Source: an uncultured Chitinophaga sp.
Lineage (GTDB): Bacteria; Bacteroidota; Bacteroidia; Chitinophagales; Chitinophagaceae
Direction: 5' to 3'
Assembly: GCF_937874145.1 (NCBI RefSeq)
Contig: NZ_CALNBI010000336.1
Location: forward strand, 1-22,371
DNA: 22,371 nucleotides
Shown piece by piece: positions 8,907 through 17,282 of this stretch; positions within the stretch are counted from its first letter, which is position 1; the number at the start of each line of letters is the position of its first letter. The translations under genes and the position numbers were made by a program. The notes beneath the pieces are model-generated. The model made no database searches, was not told the origin of the DNA, and saw only the letters and a list, made by a program, of their open reading frames with translations.

Positions 8907-10658
8907 ATGTACAGATCGCATACTTGTGGAGAATTGCGCATGGAGCATGTGGGCCAGCCGGTGACCCTGGCCGGATGGGTTCAGACCGTCCGTAAGTTTG
9001 GCAGCATCACTTTCGTGGACCTCCGCGACCGTTACGGCATTACGCAGCTCCTGCTCGGCGAATCGCTCAATGCACAGCTCGACCAGCAGCCCATCGGCCG
9101 GGAATTCGTGATCCAGGTGAAAGGCACCGCTACCGAGCGTACCAATAAAAACCCAAATATCCCCACCGGAGATATCGAAATCACCGTTTCGGAATTCAGC
9201 ATCCTCAACGGTTCCAAAACGCCTCCCTTCACCATCCAGGATGATACCGACGGTGGAGACGAGCTGCGCATGAAATACCGTTACCTCGATCTGCGCCGCA
9301 ACATCGTTAAACAAAACCTCACGCTCCGCTACCGTGTAAACCGCGCCGCCAGGAACTTCCTCGACAGCCGCGGGTTCATGGAAGTGGAAACGCCATACCT
9401 CATCAAATCCACGCCGGAAGGCGCGCGCGACTTCGTAGTGCCCAGCCGTATGAACCCTAACCAGTTCTACGCCCTGCCGCAGTCGCCCCAGACCTTCAAG
9501 CAACTGCTCATGGTGAGCGGGTACGACCGGTACTACCAGATCGTGAAGTGCTTCCGCGACGAAGACCTCCGCGCCGACCGTCAACCCGAATTCACACAGA
9601 TCGACTGCGAGATGAGCTTCGTGGACCAGGAAGACGTGCTGAACAATTTCGAGGAGATGACCAAACACATCTTCCGCGAAATCAAAGGCCTCGAATTCAA
9701 CGAACCCTTCCCCCGCATGACCTGGGACGATGCCATGAAATACTATGGTAACGACAAACCGGACATCCGTTTCGAAATGAAACTGGTCGACCTCGGCGAA
9801 CCCGGACGCGGCAACAGCTTCAAAGTGTTCGACGATGCGGAACTGATCGTGGGCATCAATGTGAGCGGTTGCTCCGAGTACACCCGCAAGCAGCTCGATG
9901 AGCTGACCGAATGGGTGAAGCGCCCGCAGATCGGGATGAACGGCCTCGTTTACATCAAGTACAATACAGACGGTTCCCTGAAATCGTCTGTCGATAAGTT
10001 CTTCAACGAAAAAGGCCTGCAGCTGTTTGCAGACCAGTGCCAGAGCCAGCCGGGCGACCTTATACTTATCCTCGCGGGCAAGGAAGAGCGCACGCGCAAG
10101 GCGATGAGCGAACTGCGCCTGGAAATGGGCGAGCGCCTCGGCCTTCGCAACAAGGACGTGTACAAGCCGCTTTGGGTGATCGACTTCCCGTTGTTCGAAT
10201 ACGCGGAGGAAGAGAACCGCTGGGTAGCACGGCACCATCCGTTTACGGCGCCGAAACCGGAGCATATCCACCTGATGGACGACCTGTCGCAGTACGCGAA
10301 GATCAAGGCCAACGCTTACGACATCGTGCTGAACGGCACGGAGATCGGCGGCGGGTCCATCCGTATCTTCCAGCGCGATCTGCAGGAGAAGATGTTTGCT
10401 GCGCTGGGAATGACGAAGGAAGAGGCGGACCACAAGTTCGGGTTCCTGCTGGGCGCGTTCGAATACGGGGCGCCTCCGCACGGGGGGATCGCTTTCGGGT
10501 TCGACCGTTTCTGCTCCCTGCTGGGCGGCAGCGAAACCATCCGTGACTTCATCGCCTTCCCGAAAAACAACTCGGGCCGCGACGTGATGCTGGACGCGCC
10601 TTCTTCGATCGACCAGGTGCAGCTGGATGAGCTGGCCCTTTCGCTCGTGAAAAAATAA
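8907..10658 (+). CDS. aspS: Aspartyl-tRNA synthetase
   Basis: A 583-residue class II aminoacyl-tRNA synthetase of bacterial type that charges tRNA-Asp. An N-terminal OB-fold anticodon-binding domain (VTLAGWVQTVRKFGSITFVDLRDR) leads into class II motif 1 (RGFMEVETPYLIKSTPEGARD), motif 2 (VKCFRDEDLRADRQPEF, FRDE at 216-219) and motif 3 (GIAFGFDRFCSLLGG, arginine 534). The stretch between motifs 2 and 3 has the extra (GAD) domain typical of bacterial AspRS, and the C-terminus has the usual DVMLDAPSSIDQVQL. Length is normal. The ATG at 8907 gives the conserved start MYRSHTCGELR; a TTG at 8877 lies inside the promoter element. A terminator follows 28 bases after the stop. Confidence 0.97.
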   Translation: MYRSHTCGELRMEHVGQPVTLAGWVQTVRKFGSITFVDLRDRYGITQLLLGESLNAQLDQQPIGREFVIQVKGTATERTNKNPNIPTGDIEITVSEFSILNGSKTPPFTIQDDTDGGDELRMKYRYLDLRRNIVKQNLTLRYRVNRAARNFLDSRGFMEVETPYLIKSTPEGARDFVVPSRMNPNQFYALPQSPQTFKQLLMVSGYDRYYQIVKCFRDEDLRADRQPEFTQIDCEMSFVDQEDVLNNFEEMTKHIFREIKGLEFNEPFPRMTWDDAMKYYGNDKPDIRFEMKLVDLGEPGRGNSFKVFDDAELIVGINVSGCSEYTRKQLDELTEWVKRPQIGMNGLVYIKYNTDGSLKSSVDKFFNEKGLQLFADQCQSQPGDLILILAGKEERTRKAMSELRLEMGERLGLRNKDVYKPLWVIDFPLFEYAEEENRWVARHHPFTAPKPEHIHLMDDLSQYAKIKANAYDIVLNGTEIGGGSIRIFQRDLQEKMFAALGMTKEEADHKFGFLLGAFEYGAPPHGGIAFGFDRFCSLLGGSETIRDFIAFPKNNSGRDVMLDAPSSIDQVQLDELALSLVKK

Positions 10659-10686
10659 TCTTTTCGAAACGACATTTACCTAATGA

Positions 10687-10720
10687 AAGCCATATCCATG
10701 CAGGGTATGGCTTCTCTTTT
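10687..10720 (+). terminator. Rho-independent terminator of aspS
   Basis: AAGCCATATCC and GGGTATGGCTT pair over 11 positions (one T-G wobble) around a five-base loop, followed by TT-CTC-TTTT. The T tract is interrupted, so efficiency is uncertain. Its position decides the start of the next gene. Confidence 0.7.
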
Positions 10721-10733
10721 CAGCATACAGAAA

Positions 10734-11084
10734 ATGGAAACGACAATTCAAACCATCGCCGCCATACAACAACTGGATCTCCGCGACCAGGGGATTTTCC
10801 AGTTGAAAATCAACTTTGAAGACGAAACGATCGCGCTGACGCTCGCCGTGTATGACGAGCAGTCGGACGAAGACCGCCTGTATCCTTTTGTGTTCGACCA
10901 AACGGCTGATTTACAGTTGGATATGGATCTGAGGGCATTTTATAACATGCAGATCGAGACCTGCGAGGTGATCCTGCTGGATGATGGCCGTTACTGGCTG
11001 AAGATGGTGGTGTACCAGGGGCATGGCCTCCGTACGGGCCATTTGAATTTCACGTTCGCGGATTGTGCGCAGGACGAGAATTAA
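10734..11084 (+). CDS. Small acidic hypothetical protein
   Basis: A 116-residue protein beginning METTIQTIAAIQQLDLRDQG. It has no signal peptide, membrane segment or recognised motif. It is acidic and rich in alternating hydrophobic residues (FQLKINFEDETIALTLAVYD; YWLKMVVYQG), suggesting a compact beta-rich cytoplasmic domain. Two other in-frame ATGs at 10683 and 10698 fall inside the aspS terminator hairpin, so the start at 10734 is preferred; this leaves only 13 bases after the T tract and no recognisable -7 element, so it may depend on read-through. No function can be proposed. The 160-base gap after it is AT-rich and holds the promoter of the glucosaminidase gene. Confidence 0.7.
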   Translation: METTIQTIAAIQQLDLRDQGIFQLKINFEDETIALTLAVYDEQSDEDRLYPFVFDQTADLQLDMDLRAFYNMQIETCEVILLDDGRYWLKMVVYQGHGLRTGHLNFTFADCAQDEN

Positions 11085-11189
11085 CATGACAGGCAAAGAT
11101 GTTTGCGTATAGCGGTTAATATGGTATTATAAGAATGATGAATTAGAACATATTAACATATAACTTACATTTTATCTTTTGGAATGGCG

Positions 11190-11197
11190 TAAATTTG
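11190..11197 (+). promoter_or_regulatory. -7 element (TAAATTTG) of the glucosaminidase gene
   Basis: A perfect TAnnTTTG match in an AT-rich intergenic region, ending 47 bases before the ATG at 11245. Confidence 0.6.
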
Positions 11198-11244
11198 CGG
11201 GGTGATAAAGAACCGGTGCAGATTGGATGATCTAAATAGTTCGC

Positions 11245-11754
11245 ATGTTTTTATCCAAAAGAAAACTGCTGCTGGGAGGAATGCTGATAGGCAGTTTATC
11301 CGTTTCGGCGCAGAAAACCCCTCAAAAGTACCTCGAGAAATTTAGCCCCGTTGCAGTTAGCCTCTCCCAGGAAACCGGTGTTCCGGCAAGTGTCATCCTC
11401 GGCATCGCCATGCTGGAATCAGGAAGCGGCACGAGCAAGAATGCCCGTTTGCTCAGGAATCACTTCGGAATCGTCGGGAAGAATAACCTGGCGAAGCGCG
11501 GTTTTACTTACCGCAGCATGTACCGCGAATACACGACAGACACAGCGTCTTACCGCCATTTCACCAAAGTGGTGATGAAAAAGAAATGGTTTACTTCCAT
11601 GAAAGGTAACGACGATTATGAGCAATGGCTCAACAAGCTCATCCGTTCCGGGTATTCCACCGCGGGGCAGGTATGGGTGAGCCGGGTGCGGTCGATGATT
11701 AAAAAATATAAATTATACGAGCTGGATGATGCAATGAAGCTGGCCAAATATTAG
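11245..11754 (+). CDS. Exported GH73-type glucosaminidase (peptidoglycan hydrolase)
   Basis: A 169-residue exported protein with signal peptide MFLSKRKLLLGGMLIGSLSV and cleavage near SVSA-Q. The mature part is a single glucosaminidase domain of the GH73 type, which cleaves glycan strands of peptidoglycan between GlcNAc and MurNAc. Diagnostic segments are SVILGIAMLESGSGTSKNAR (catalytic glutamate E58), LLRNHFGIVGK, and FTYRSMYREYTTDTASYRHF, which matches the F..Y.s..eS...H..f pattern. It lacks LysM or SPOR cell-wall binding repeats, so it is a minimal enzyme, somewhat shorter than many homologs. It is followed by the SGNH-SGNH-MBOAT group whose promoter overlaps its stop codon; a link between hydrolysis and acylation of cell-wall glycan is possible but inferred from position only. 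Confidence 0.88.
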   Translation: MFLSKRKLLLGGMLIGSLSVSAQKTPQKYLEKFSPVAVSLSQETGVPASVILGIAMLESGSGTSKNARLLRNHFGIVGKNNLAKRGFTYRSMYREYTTDTASYRHFTKVVMKKKWFTSMKGNDDYEQWLNKLIRSGYSTAGQVWVSRVRSMIKKYKLYELDDAMKLAKY

Positions 11755-11759
11755 ATTTG
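11752..11759 (+). promoter_or_regulatory. -7 element (TAGATTTG) of the SGNH-MBOAT operon
   Basis: A perfect TAnnTTTG match whose first three bases are the TAG stop codon of the glucosaminidase gene, 46 bases before the ATG at 11806. A short inverted repeat, GGCGG-tacgc-CCGCC (11771-11785), lies in the presumed leader; it has only a weak T tract. Confidence 0.5.
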
Positions 11760-11805
11760 CGACAGATAGCGGCGGTACGCCCGCCTGTTTCGAATATGCC
11801 GACTT

Positions 11806-13185
11806 ATGTCTTCCGGAAATAAACATCCCTATCCGCTTCTCATTACCCTGGGCGCAATCGCAGGCCTGGCCGCGATTTCGCTAGGTAAGCCCGTTGTAAC
11901 TGCAGGCCATCATACCCTCCGCCCGATGGATATTTTTGCGGACCTGCGTACGCCCGCTCCCGTTATGGAGCCGGTGGCGGATATTGCATTGCCCGCCGTG
12001 GCGGATTCGGCCGGCGGCCTGGATTCCCTGCAGCGCAGCCCCCTCCCGCCAAGGGACTATCTCACTTACCAGGGGATTCTCGATTACGGCTACACGACGG
12101 GCCCCTCCGGCTCCGGGTTGCACCACTTCATGGAAGCGCTCCGCGAGCTGCGGACCGGCTCCCGCAAGAAAGTACGCATCGCCTATTTCGGGGATTCCAT
12201 GATCGAGGGCGACCTCATCACCATGGACCTCCGCGACAGCCTGCAGTCCTTCTTCGGCGGCGAAGGCGTCGGCTTCGTGCCCGCCACTTCCGTGGTATCC
12301 GGCTTCCGGACCACCATCGCCCACAGCTTTTCTCCCAACTGGACCGATTATCATTTCAAAAATACCCCGCCGGCAGGCGTGGAGCTCGGTATTTCAGGGC
12401 ATGCCTTCGTGCCCTCGCCGGAAAGCTGGGTACGCTTCTCGCCCGTTAAACGCCAGCGGCTGGATGAGTTCGGGGAAGTCAGCATCCTGTACGGGAAAGG
12501 CTCCGGGAAAGTGCGCATTAACGACCGGCCGGCGGACCTGCAGGGCATCGGTAAACTTAATTCCTATTCATTCTATACGGATTCGGCTACACGCTCGCTT
12601 ACTTTCAAATTCCCCGGCGACCAGCCGCTGCCGCTGTACGGCGTGTGCTTCGAAAGCCGCGAAGGGATCTTCCTCGATAACTATTCTTTCCGCGGCATCA
12701 GCGGCGTCGAGCTGGGCAAGCTCAGCAGCGACATGTGGAAACAGGTGCAGTCTGTCCGCCCATACGACCTGATCGTGCTGCATTACGGCGCCAATGTGCT
12801 CTTCATGCCCGAGAACACGCGGTTCGACTGGTACGAGCGGCCCATGGAGAAAGTGGTGGATTCGCTACGGCGGTACTTCCCGCAGTCGAGTTTCCTGATT
12901 GTGGGCACGGCGGATAAAGCTTACCGCAAAAATGGCCGTTATGTGACGGCGCCGGGCGTGAAGGCATTGCTGAAAGTGCAGCATGAATTTGCGGAAGAGA
13001 AAGGCCTGGCGTACTGGAACCTGTATTCCGCCATGGGCGGCGACGGGGCGATGGCGCGCTGGGTGGAAGGCGAGCAGGCGCTGGCGAATAAAGATTACAC
13101 ACATTTCAATTTCCGCGGGGCTTCCAAGGTGGGCGCCCTGTTGTATAAAGCGATCATGGATGAATACAGGCAGGAGGCTATGTAG
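11806..13185 (+). CDS. Membrane-anchored SGNH/GDSL hydrolase-like protein, first of two
   Basis: A 459-residue protein with an N-terminal membrane anchor or uncleaved signal (YPLLITLGAIAGLAAISL, 9-26), a proline-rich linker to about residue 85, then an SGNH-type domain. SGNH block I is IAYFGDSMIEGD with nucleophile S131; block III-like LHYGANVLF gives the glycine and asparagine; block V is DYTHFNFRGA with D430 and H433. A beta-rich insertion (about 185-290) separates blocks I and III, as in AlgX/AlgJ-like and PatB-like O-acetyl transfer or esterase proteins. It should face the periplasm. Its last codons overlap the next SGNH gene by 26 bases and the MBOAT gene follows, so the expected role is transfer or removal of acyl groups on an exported glycan. 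The actual substrate is unknown. Confidence 0.85.
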   Translation: MSSGNKHPYPLLITLGAIAGLAAISLGKPVVTAGHHTLRPMDIFADLRTPAPVMEPVADIALPAVADSAGGLDSLQRSPLPPRDYLTYQGILDYGYTTGPSGSGLHHFMEALRELRTGSRKKVRIAYFGDSMIEGDLITMDLRDSLQSFFGGEGVGFVPATSVVSGFRTTIAHSFSPNWTDYHFKNTPPAGVELGISGHAFVPSPESWVRFSPVKRQRLDEFGEVSILYGKGSGKVRINDRPADLQGIGKLNSYSFYTDSATRSLTFKFPGDQPLPLYGVCFESREGIFLDNYSFRGISGVELGKLSSDMWKQVQSVRPYDLIVLHYGANVLFMPENTRFDWYERPMEKVVDSLRRYFPQSSFLIVGTADKAYRKNGRYVTAPGVKALLKVQHEFAEEKGLAYWNLYSAMGGDGAMARWVEGEQALANKDYTHFNFRGASKVGALLYKAIMDEYRQEAM

Positions 13186-14344
13186 GCGGTTGGTCGCGGC
13201 GATGCTGCTGGCCGGCAGCTGGATGGGCGCTTCCGCACAGAAGTTGCTCCATGACACTGGGCTGTACCCCTTGTACGAAAAGCTCGATGCAGACTCACAG
13301 AAAGTTTCAATTCTTCATATCGGCGACTCCCACGTGCAGGCCGGCTTTTACCCCGACGCGGTGCGGAAGCAACTGCAGGACAGGTTTGGATATGCGGGCA
13401 GAGGGTTTGTATTCCCTTACAAACTCGGCGGTACGAACGCGCCGGCCGGTTACAGCTGGAGCAGTCCGCAACGCTGGAACGGCGAACGGATGGTGGACAG
13501 GCATATCAGCGAGTGGCCGGGGATGGGGGGCATGATGCTCTCGCGCGATAAAACCGCCGCGAGCATTACGTATAAATCCGACAGCACGTTCGGAAAGCTG
13601 ACGTTCTGGTTCAAAGGTCCTGATTTTCCTGAAGTTGAGCATGGCAGCGTGTATGATGGCGGGAAGGATTTGCCTGCACGGAGGGGCGTGTACCTGGCCG
13701 ACAGCGGGGTAACTTCCGTCACGTTGCGGTTCCCGTCTATCTGGCGGTTTTATGGCGGCATGGAAGAGCGCGGGGACAAAGGGATTTTATATAACGCCAT
13801 CGGCATCAACGGTGCGCAGCTGATGCATTATAACCAGCTGTACGGCATGGAGGATGGCCTTCCGGTTTACCTGGCGGAAGAATTCGCGCCTGACCTGGTG
13901 ATCGTGTCATTGGGCACCAACGAAGCATTCGGCGCCGTTTCGGCGGAACAGCTGAAGTCGGAAATGAGGAAGGCCGTGCAGGATTTGCAGCAGGGGCCGG
14001 GTGATCCGGTTTTCATTTTCACCACACCGCCTTCCGGGATGATGAAGAAGCGATCCATTCCTTACCGCCCGAAGGGCTCCAAAAAGACACGGTACCGTAC
14101 GAAGTACGTAGCGGTGCCCCAGGCGGCGGTGCTCCGGCAGGCGATCATCGATTTCTGCCGGGAAGAGGGCCACGCCTGCTGGGACCTGTTCGGCGATATG
14201 CGCGGCGATGCAAGGTTCTCCCGCGCCTGGAGCCACGATCATGTACATTTCAATGCCTACGGATACCGGCTGCAGGGGGAATTGCTCGGCAAAGCCATCC
14301 TGAACGGATATCAACAATGGCAACAAACCATACGGAAAAACTGA
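13160..14344 (+). CDS. Exported SGNH/GDSL hydrolase-like protein, second of two
   Basis: A 394-residue protein with signal peptide MNTGRRLCRRLVAAMLLAGS and cleavage near GASA-Q. SGNH block I is ILHIGDSHVQAGF (S57), with FGYAGRGFVFPYKLGGTN following; block III is VIVSLGTNEAFG (G252, N254); block V is SHDHVHFNAYG with D360 and H363, so the catalytic triad looks complete. The segment IGINGAQL (214-221) matches the equivalent region of the upstream SGNH protein (FRGISGVEL), indicating the two are distant paralogs. The start at 13160 lies inside the upstream gene (ATGA overlap type, 26 bases) and is the ATG that gives a proper signal peptide; the open frame extends further upstream only as a shadow. 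The MBOAT gene starts seven bases after its stop, so translation is probably coupled. Confidence 0.85.
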   Translation: MNTGRRLCRRLVAAMLLAGSWMGASAQKLLHDTGLYPLYEKLDADSQKVSILHIGDSHVQAGFYPDAVRKQLQDRFGYAGRGFVFPYKLGGTNAPAGYSWSSPQRWNGERMVDRHISEWPGMGGMMLSRDKTAASITYKSDSTFGKLTFWFKGPDFPEVEHGSVYDGGKDLPARRGVYLADSGVTSVTLRFPSIWRFYGGMEERGDKGILYNAIGINGAQLMHYNQLYGMEDGLPVYLAEEFAPDLVIVSLGTNEAFGAVSAEQLKSEMRKAVQDLQQGPGDPVFIFTTPPSGMMKKRSIPYRPKGSKKTRYRTKYVAVPQAAVLRQAIIDFCREEGHACWDLFGDMRGDARFSRAWSHDHVHFNAYGYRLQGELLGKAILNGYQQWQQTIRKN

Positions 14345-14351
14345 ACGGCGC

Positions 14352-15832
14352 ATGTCTTTCGAAAACCTCTTATCCCTGTTGCTTTATAATGAAAAGTCGC
14401 CCATACTTTTCAACAGCGGGTTCTTTCTTTTCTTCCTCGCGGCTTTCCTGCTTTGCTACCAGCTGGTGCGCAACAGCGAACGGGGGCGGGTGGCCGTTTT
14501 CAGCGGCTTCAGCCTTTACTTCTTCTATCTCGCCTGCGGCGAATATGTATTACTGGTGATCATCGCCGCTATCGTGGATTTCTATCTCAGCAACCGCATC
14601 CACCGCGAAACCAGAGAGAATGTCCGGAAGGGACTGCTATGGTTCAGTGTGGTGATCAATATCGGGCTGCTGTTCTATTTCAAATACACCAACTTCTTCA
14701 TCACCTGCATCAACGACCTGGCCGGCGGGAACATCCATCCCATCCAGGTGCTGCTGCCTATCGGTATTTCGTTCTACACCTTCGAAAACCTCAGCTACAC
14801 GGTGGATGTGTACCGGCGCGAAATCAAGCCGGTGGACAAGTTCATGGATTACCTCTTCTTTCTGTCCTTTTTCCCGAAACTGATGATGGGGCCGATCGTG
14901 CGCGCGGCGGATTTCATTCCGCAAATCCGCAAACCGTATGTATTGAATGGCGAAGATGTGGGGAAAGGGATGTTTCTCATCATCAACGGGTTGTTCAAGA
15001 AGGTGGTGATCTCCGATTTCATTTACCAGCATTTCGTGCAATATATTTTCGATGATCCTTCGCGCCACACGGGTATTGAGTGCCTGCTGGGCGTGTACGG
15101 GTATGCGATGGTGATTTACTGTGACTTCTCGGGGTATTCGGATATGGCTATCGGGATTGCGCGGTGGACGGGTTTCGTGATCCCGCCAAACTTCGACAAG
15201 CCTTACCAGAGCAGTTCGATCACGGAATTCTGGCGGCGCTGGCATATCAGTTTGTCGAGCTGGCTGCGGGATTACGTGTACATCCCGCTGGGCGGCAACC
15301 GCAAAGGCACGATCCGGCAATATATCAACCTGATGCTGACGATGCTGATCGGCGGTTTCTGGCATGGCGCGAGCTGGAATTTCATCTTCTGGGGCGGTGT
15401 GCATGGCGGATCGCTGGCGGTGGATAAGTTATGGATCAGGTGGCAGAAAGGGGTGTCGTGGTTGAAGTCGGGCCCTGTGCGGGCGGGTGGAAGCTGGGAG
15501 GCGTGTTGTTTACGTTCCATCTCGTGTGTTTTTGCTGGGTGTTTTTCAAGATGGAGACGTTTGCGGGGGCCTGGGAGTTGCTGGGGCAGGTAACGGGTAA
15601 TTTCCAGGGGCACCTGGTGTGGGAAGTGATGGCGGGTTACCCGCAGGTGATGTGGCTGATGGGGCTGGGATACCTGTTGCACTTTTTGCCATCGAAATGG
15701 GACGACAAACTGGCCGGGAGCTTTTCGAAACTGCATTGGGCAGGCGCGGCGGCGGTGATGGTTTTGTTTATATGGTTGTTGAACGAAGTGAAGACGCAGG
15801 AGCCGATGATGCCTATTTATTTGCAGTTTTAA
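14352..15832 (+). pseudogene. MBOAT family O-acyltransferase (AlgI/DltB-like), reading frame broken near its end
   Basis: A polytopic inner-membrane acyltransferase that would pass acyl groups from a cytoplasmic donor to the periplasmic SGNH partners. Frame 1 (14352-15593) carries MMGPIVRAADFIPQI, YSDMAIGIARWTGF, EFWRRWHISLSSWLRDYVY (H298) and GGFWHGASWNFIFWGG with the catalytic histidine H338. After GPVRAGG it degenerates (SWEACCLRSIS) and stops at 15593. The expected C-terminal membrane helices continue in the -1 frame: WKLGGVLFTFHLVCFCWVFF, ending YLQF at 15832. One missing base, most likely between about 15470 and 15500 in a G-rich stretch, explains this; joined, the protein is about 493 residues, normal for the family. 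No classical slippery heptamer is seen. An ATG at 15431 opens the second frame. It may be a real mutation, a sequencing error or, less likely, recoding. Confidence 0.85.
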
Positions 15833-15917
15833 GGGGATTTTGGTGTGTGGCGATCTAAAAATCAAACTATATGTGTCTTTTTTCTCATGCGTATGCACAA
15901 ACGTGATAATAAACGAG

Positions 15918-15925
15918 TAACTTTG
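15918..15925 (+). promoter_or_regulatory. fabF promoter -7 element (TAACTTTG)
   Basis: A perfect TAnnTTTG match in the 125-base gap after the MBOAT gene, ending 32 bases before the fabF ATG. Confidence 0.6.
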
Positions 15926-15957
15926 CGTCCTAACTTTTGTCATTCAAAGTAAAACTT

Positions 15958-17220
15958 ATGCGCACTGTTACACTGAGGAGAGTCGTAATCACCGGGATGG
16001 GAGCCATCACGCCGATCGGTTTGGATGTAAATTCCTTCTGGGAAAGCCTGAAAGCCGGCAAGAGCGGCGCGGGCCCGATTACCCGGTTCGACACCACAGC
16101 ATTCAAGACTAAATTTGCCTGTGAACTGAAGGGATTGGACATTGAGACATATATCGAAAAGAAGGAAGCGCGGAAAATGGATATGTTTACGCAGTATGCG
16201 ATGATCGCTGCGACGCAGGCGATCGAGAACAGCGGCGTGAACCTGGAGACGGTGGACCGTAGCAGGTTTGGTGTGATCTGGGCATCGGGGAACGGCGGTA
16301 TGCAGACCTTCGAGGACCAGATTGTGGAATTCGCACAGATGAATTTCGTACCGAAGTTCAACCCGTTCTTTATTCCCCGTTTGATTTCCGATATCGCTGC
16401 GGGCCAGATTGCGATCAAGTATGGCCTGATGGGTATCAACTATTGCACTGTTTCTGCCTGCGCATCTTCCAACAGTGCGCTGGTGGACGCGTTCAACTAT
16501 ATCCGCCTGGGTAAGGCAAACATGATTGTGGCCGGAGGTTCCGAGAGCCCTGTGACCCGAGCGGGTATTGCTGGCTTTAACGCGCTGAAGGCGTTGAGCA
16601 CCCGGAACGAAGATCCGGAGCATGCTTCCCGTCCGTTCGACAAAGACCGGGATGGTTTTGTGATGGGTGAGGGTGCTGGCGCCATTATCCTGGAAGATTA
16701 CGACCATGCGATTGCACGTGGGGCCACGATTTACGGTGAGATGGTGGGCGGCGCGATGAGCTGCGACGCTTATCACCTGACGGCCACGCATCCTGAGGGG
16801 GCCGGTGCGCAACTGGGCATGAAGGAAGCGCTGGATGATGCGGGATTGTCGCTGACGGATGTGGATTACATCAATGCGCATGCTACTTCCACGCCGCTGG
16901 GTGATGTAAGTGAGCTGAAAGCGATCCAGACGCTGTTTGGCGATCATGCGAAGAAGCTGAATATCAGTGCTACGAAATCGATGACGGGTCACCTGTTGGG
17001 TGCTGCCGGTGCGATTGAGGCGATTGCTTGTATTATGGCGGTGAGGGACAATATTGTTCCGCCGACGATCAATACGACGGAGTTGGGTGAGGATATCCCG
17101 CAGGGCCTGAACCTGACGTTGGGCAAGGCGCAGGAGCGTACGGTGAATGTGGCGTTGAGCAACACGTTTGGATTCGGCGGGCACAATGCCATTGCGGCTT
17201 TCGCGAAGTTCAAGGGTTAA
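15958..17220 (+). CDS. fabF: Beta-ketoacyl-ACP synthase II
   Basis: A 420-residue cytoplasmic condensing enzyme of type II fatty acid synthesis that extends acyl-ACP with malonyl-ACP. It begins RRVVITGMGAITPIGLDVN. The catalytic cysteine is in NYCTVSACASSNSAL; the two catalytic histidines are in INAHATSTPLGD and TKSMTGHLLGAAGA; DRDGFVMGEGAGAIILE and the C-terminal NTFGFGGHNA are also conserved. Length is normal. The ATG at 15958 is preferred over a TTG at 15937 because the conserved sequence begins there. In many Bacteroidota fabF follows acpP and precedes rnc; neither is present here, so this may be a stand-alone or extra copy, or the synthase of a lineage with a different gene order. It has its own promoter and terminator. 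Confidence 0.95.
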   Translation: MRTVTLRRVVITGMGAITPIGLDVNSFWESLKAGKSGAGPITRFDTTAFKTKFACELKGLDIETYIEKKEARKMDMFTQYAMIAATQAIENSGVNLETVDRSRFGVIWASGNGGMQTFEDQIVEFAQMNFVPKFNPFFIPRLISDIAAGQIAIKYGLMGINYCTVSACASSNSALVDAFNYIRLGKANMIVAGGSESPVTRAGIAGFNALKALSTRNEDPEHASRPFDKDRDGFVMGEGAGAIILEDYDHAIARGATIYGEMVGGAMSCDAYHLTATHPEGAGAQLGMKEALDDAGLSLTDVDYINAHATSTPLGDVSELKAIQTLFGDHAKKLNISATKSMTGHLLGAAGAIEAIACIMAVRDNIVPPTINTTELGEDIPQGLNLTLGKAQERTVNVALSNTFGFGGHNAIAAFAKFKG

Positions 17221-17243
17221 TTTTACTTACATTATTGACGATA

Positions 17244-17282
17244 AAAAGGGCGGAAATATAACTTCCGCCCTTTTAGTTTTTT
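17244..17282 (+). terminator. Strong terminator after fabF
   Basis: AAAAGGGCGGAA and TTCCGCCCTTTT form a perfect 12-bp stem with a seven-base loop, followed by AG and a T run (17277-17282). It begins 24 bases after the fabF stop codon. The A run on the other side could also make it work on minus-strand transcripts. Confidence 0.95.

Noticed and set aside
8889..10481. 530-codon minus-strand frame opposite aspS
   Set aside because: Antisense shadow of a clear aspartyl-tRNA synthetase; no recognisable domain.
15425..15600. Programmed -1 slippery site in the MBOAT gene
   Set aside because: No heptamer of the X XXY YYZ type or A AAA AAG in the correct frame within the allowed window; a mutation or sequence error fits better.
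15940..17184. 414-codon minus-strand frame opposite fabF
   Set aside because: Antisense shadow of fabF; composition biased and no motifs.
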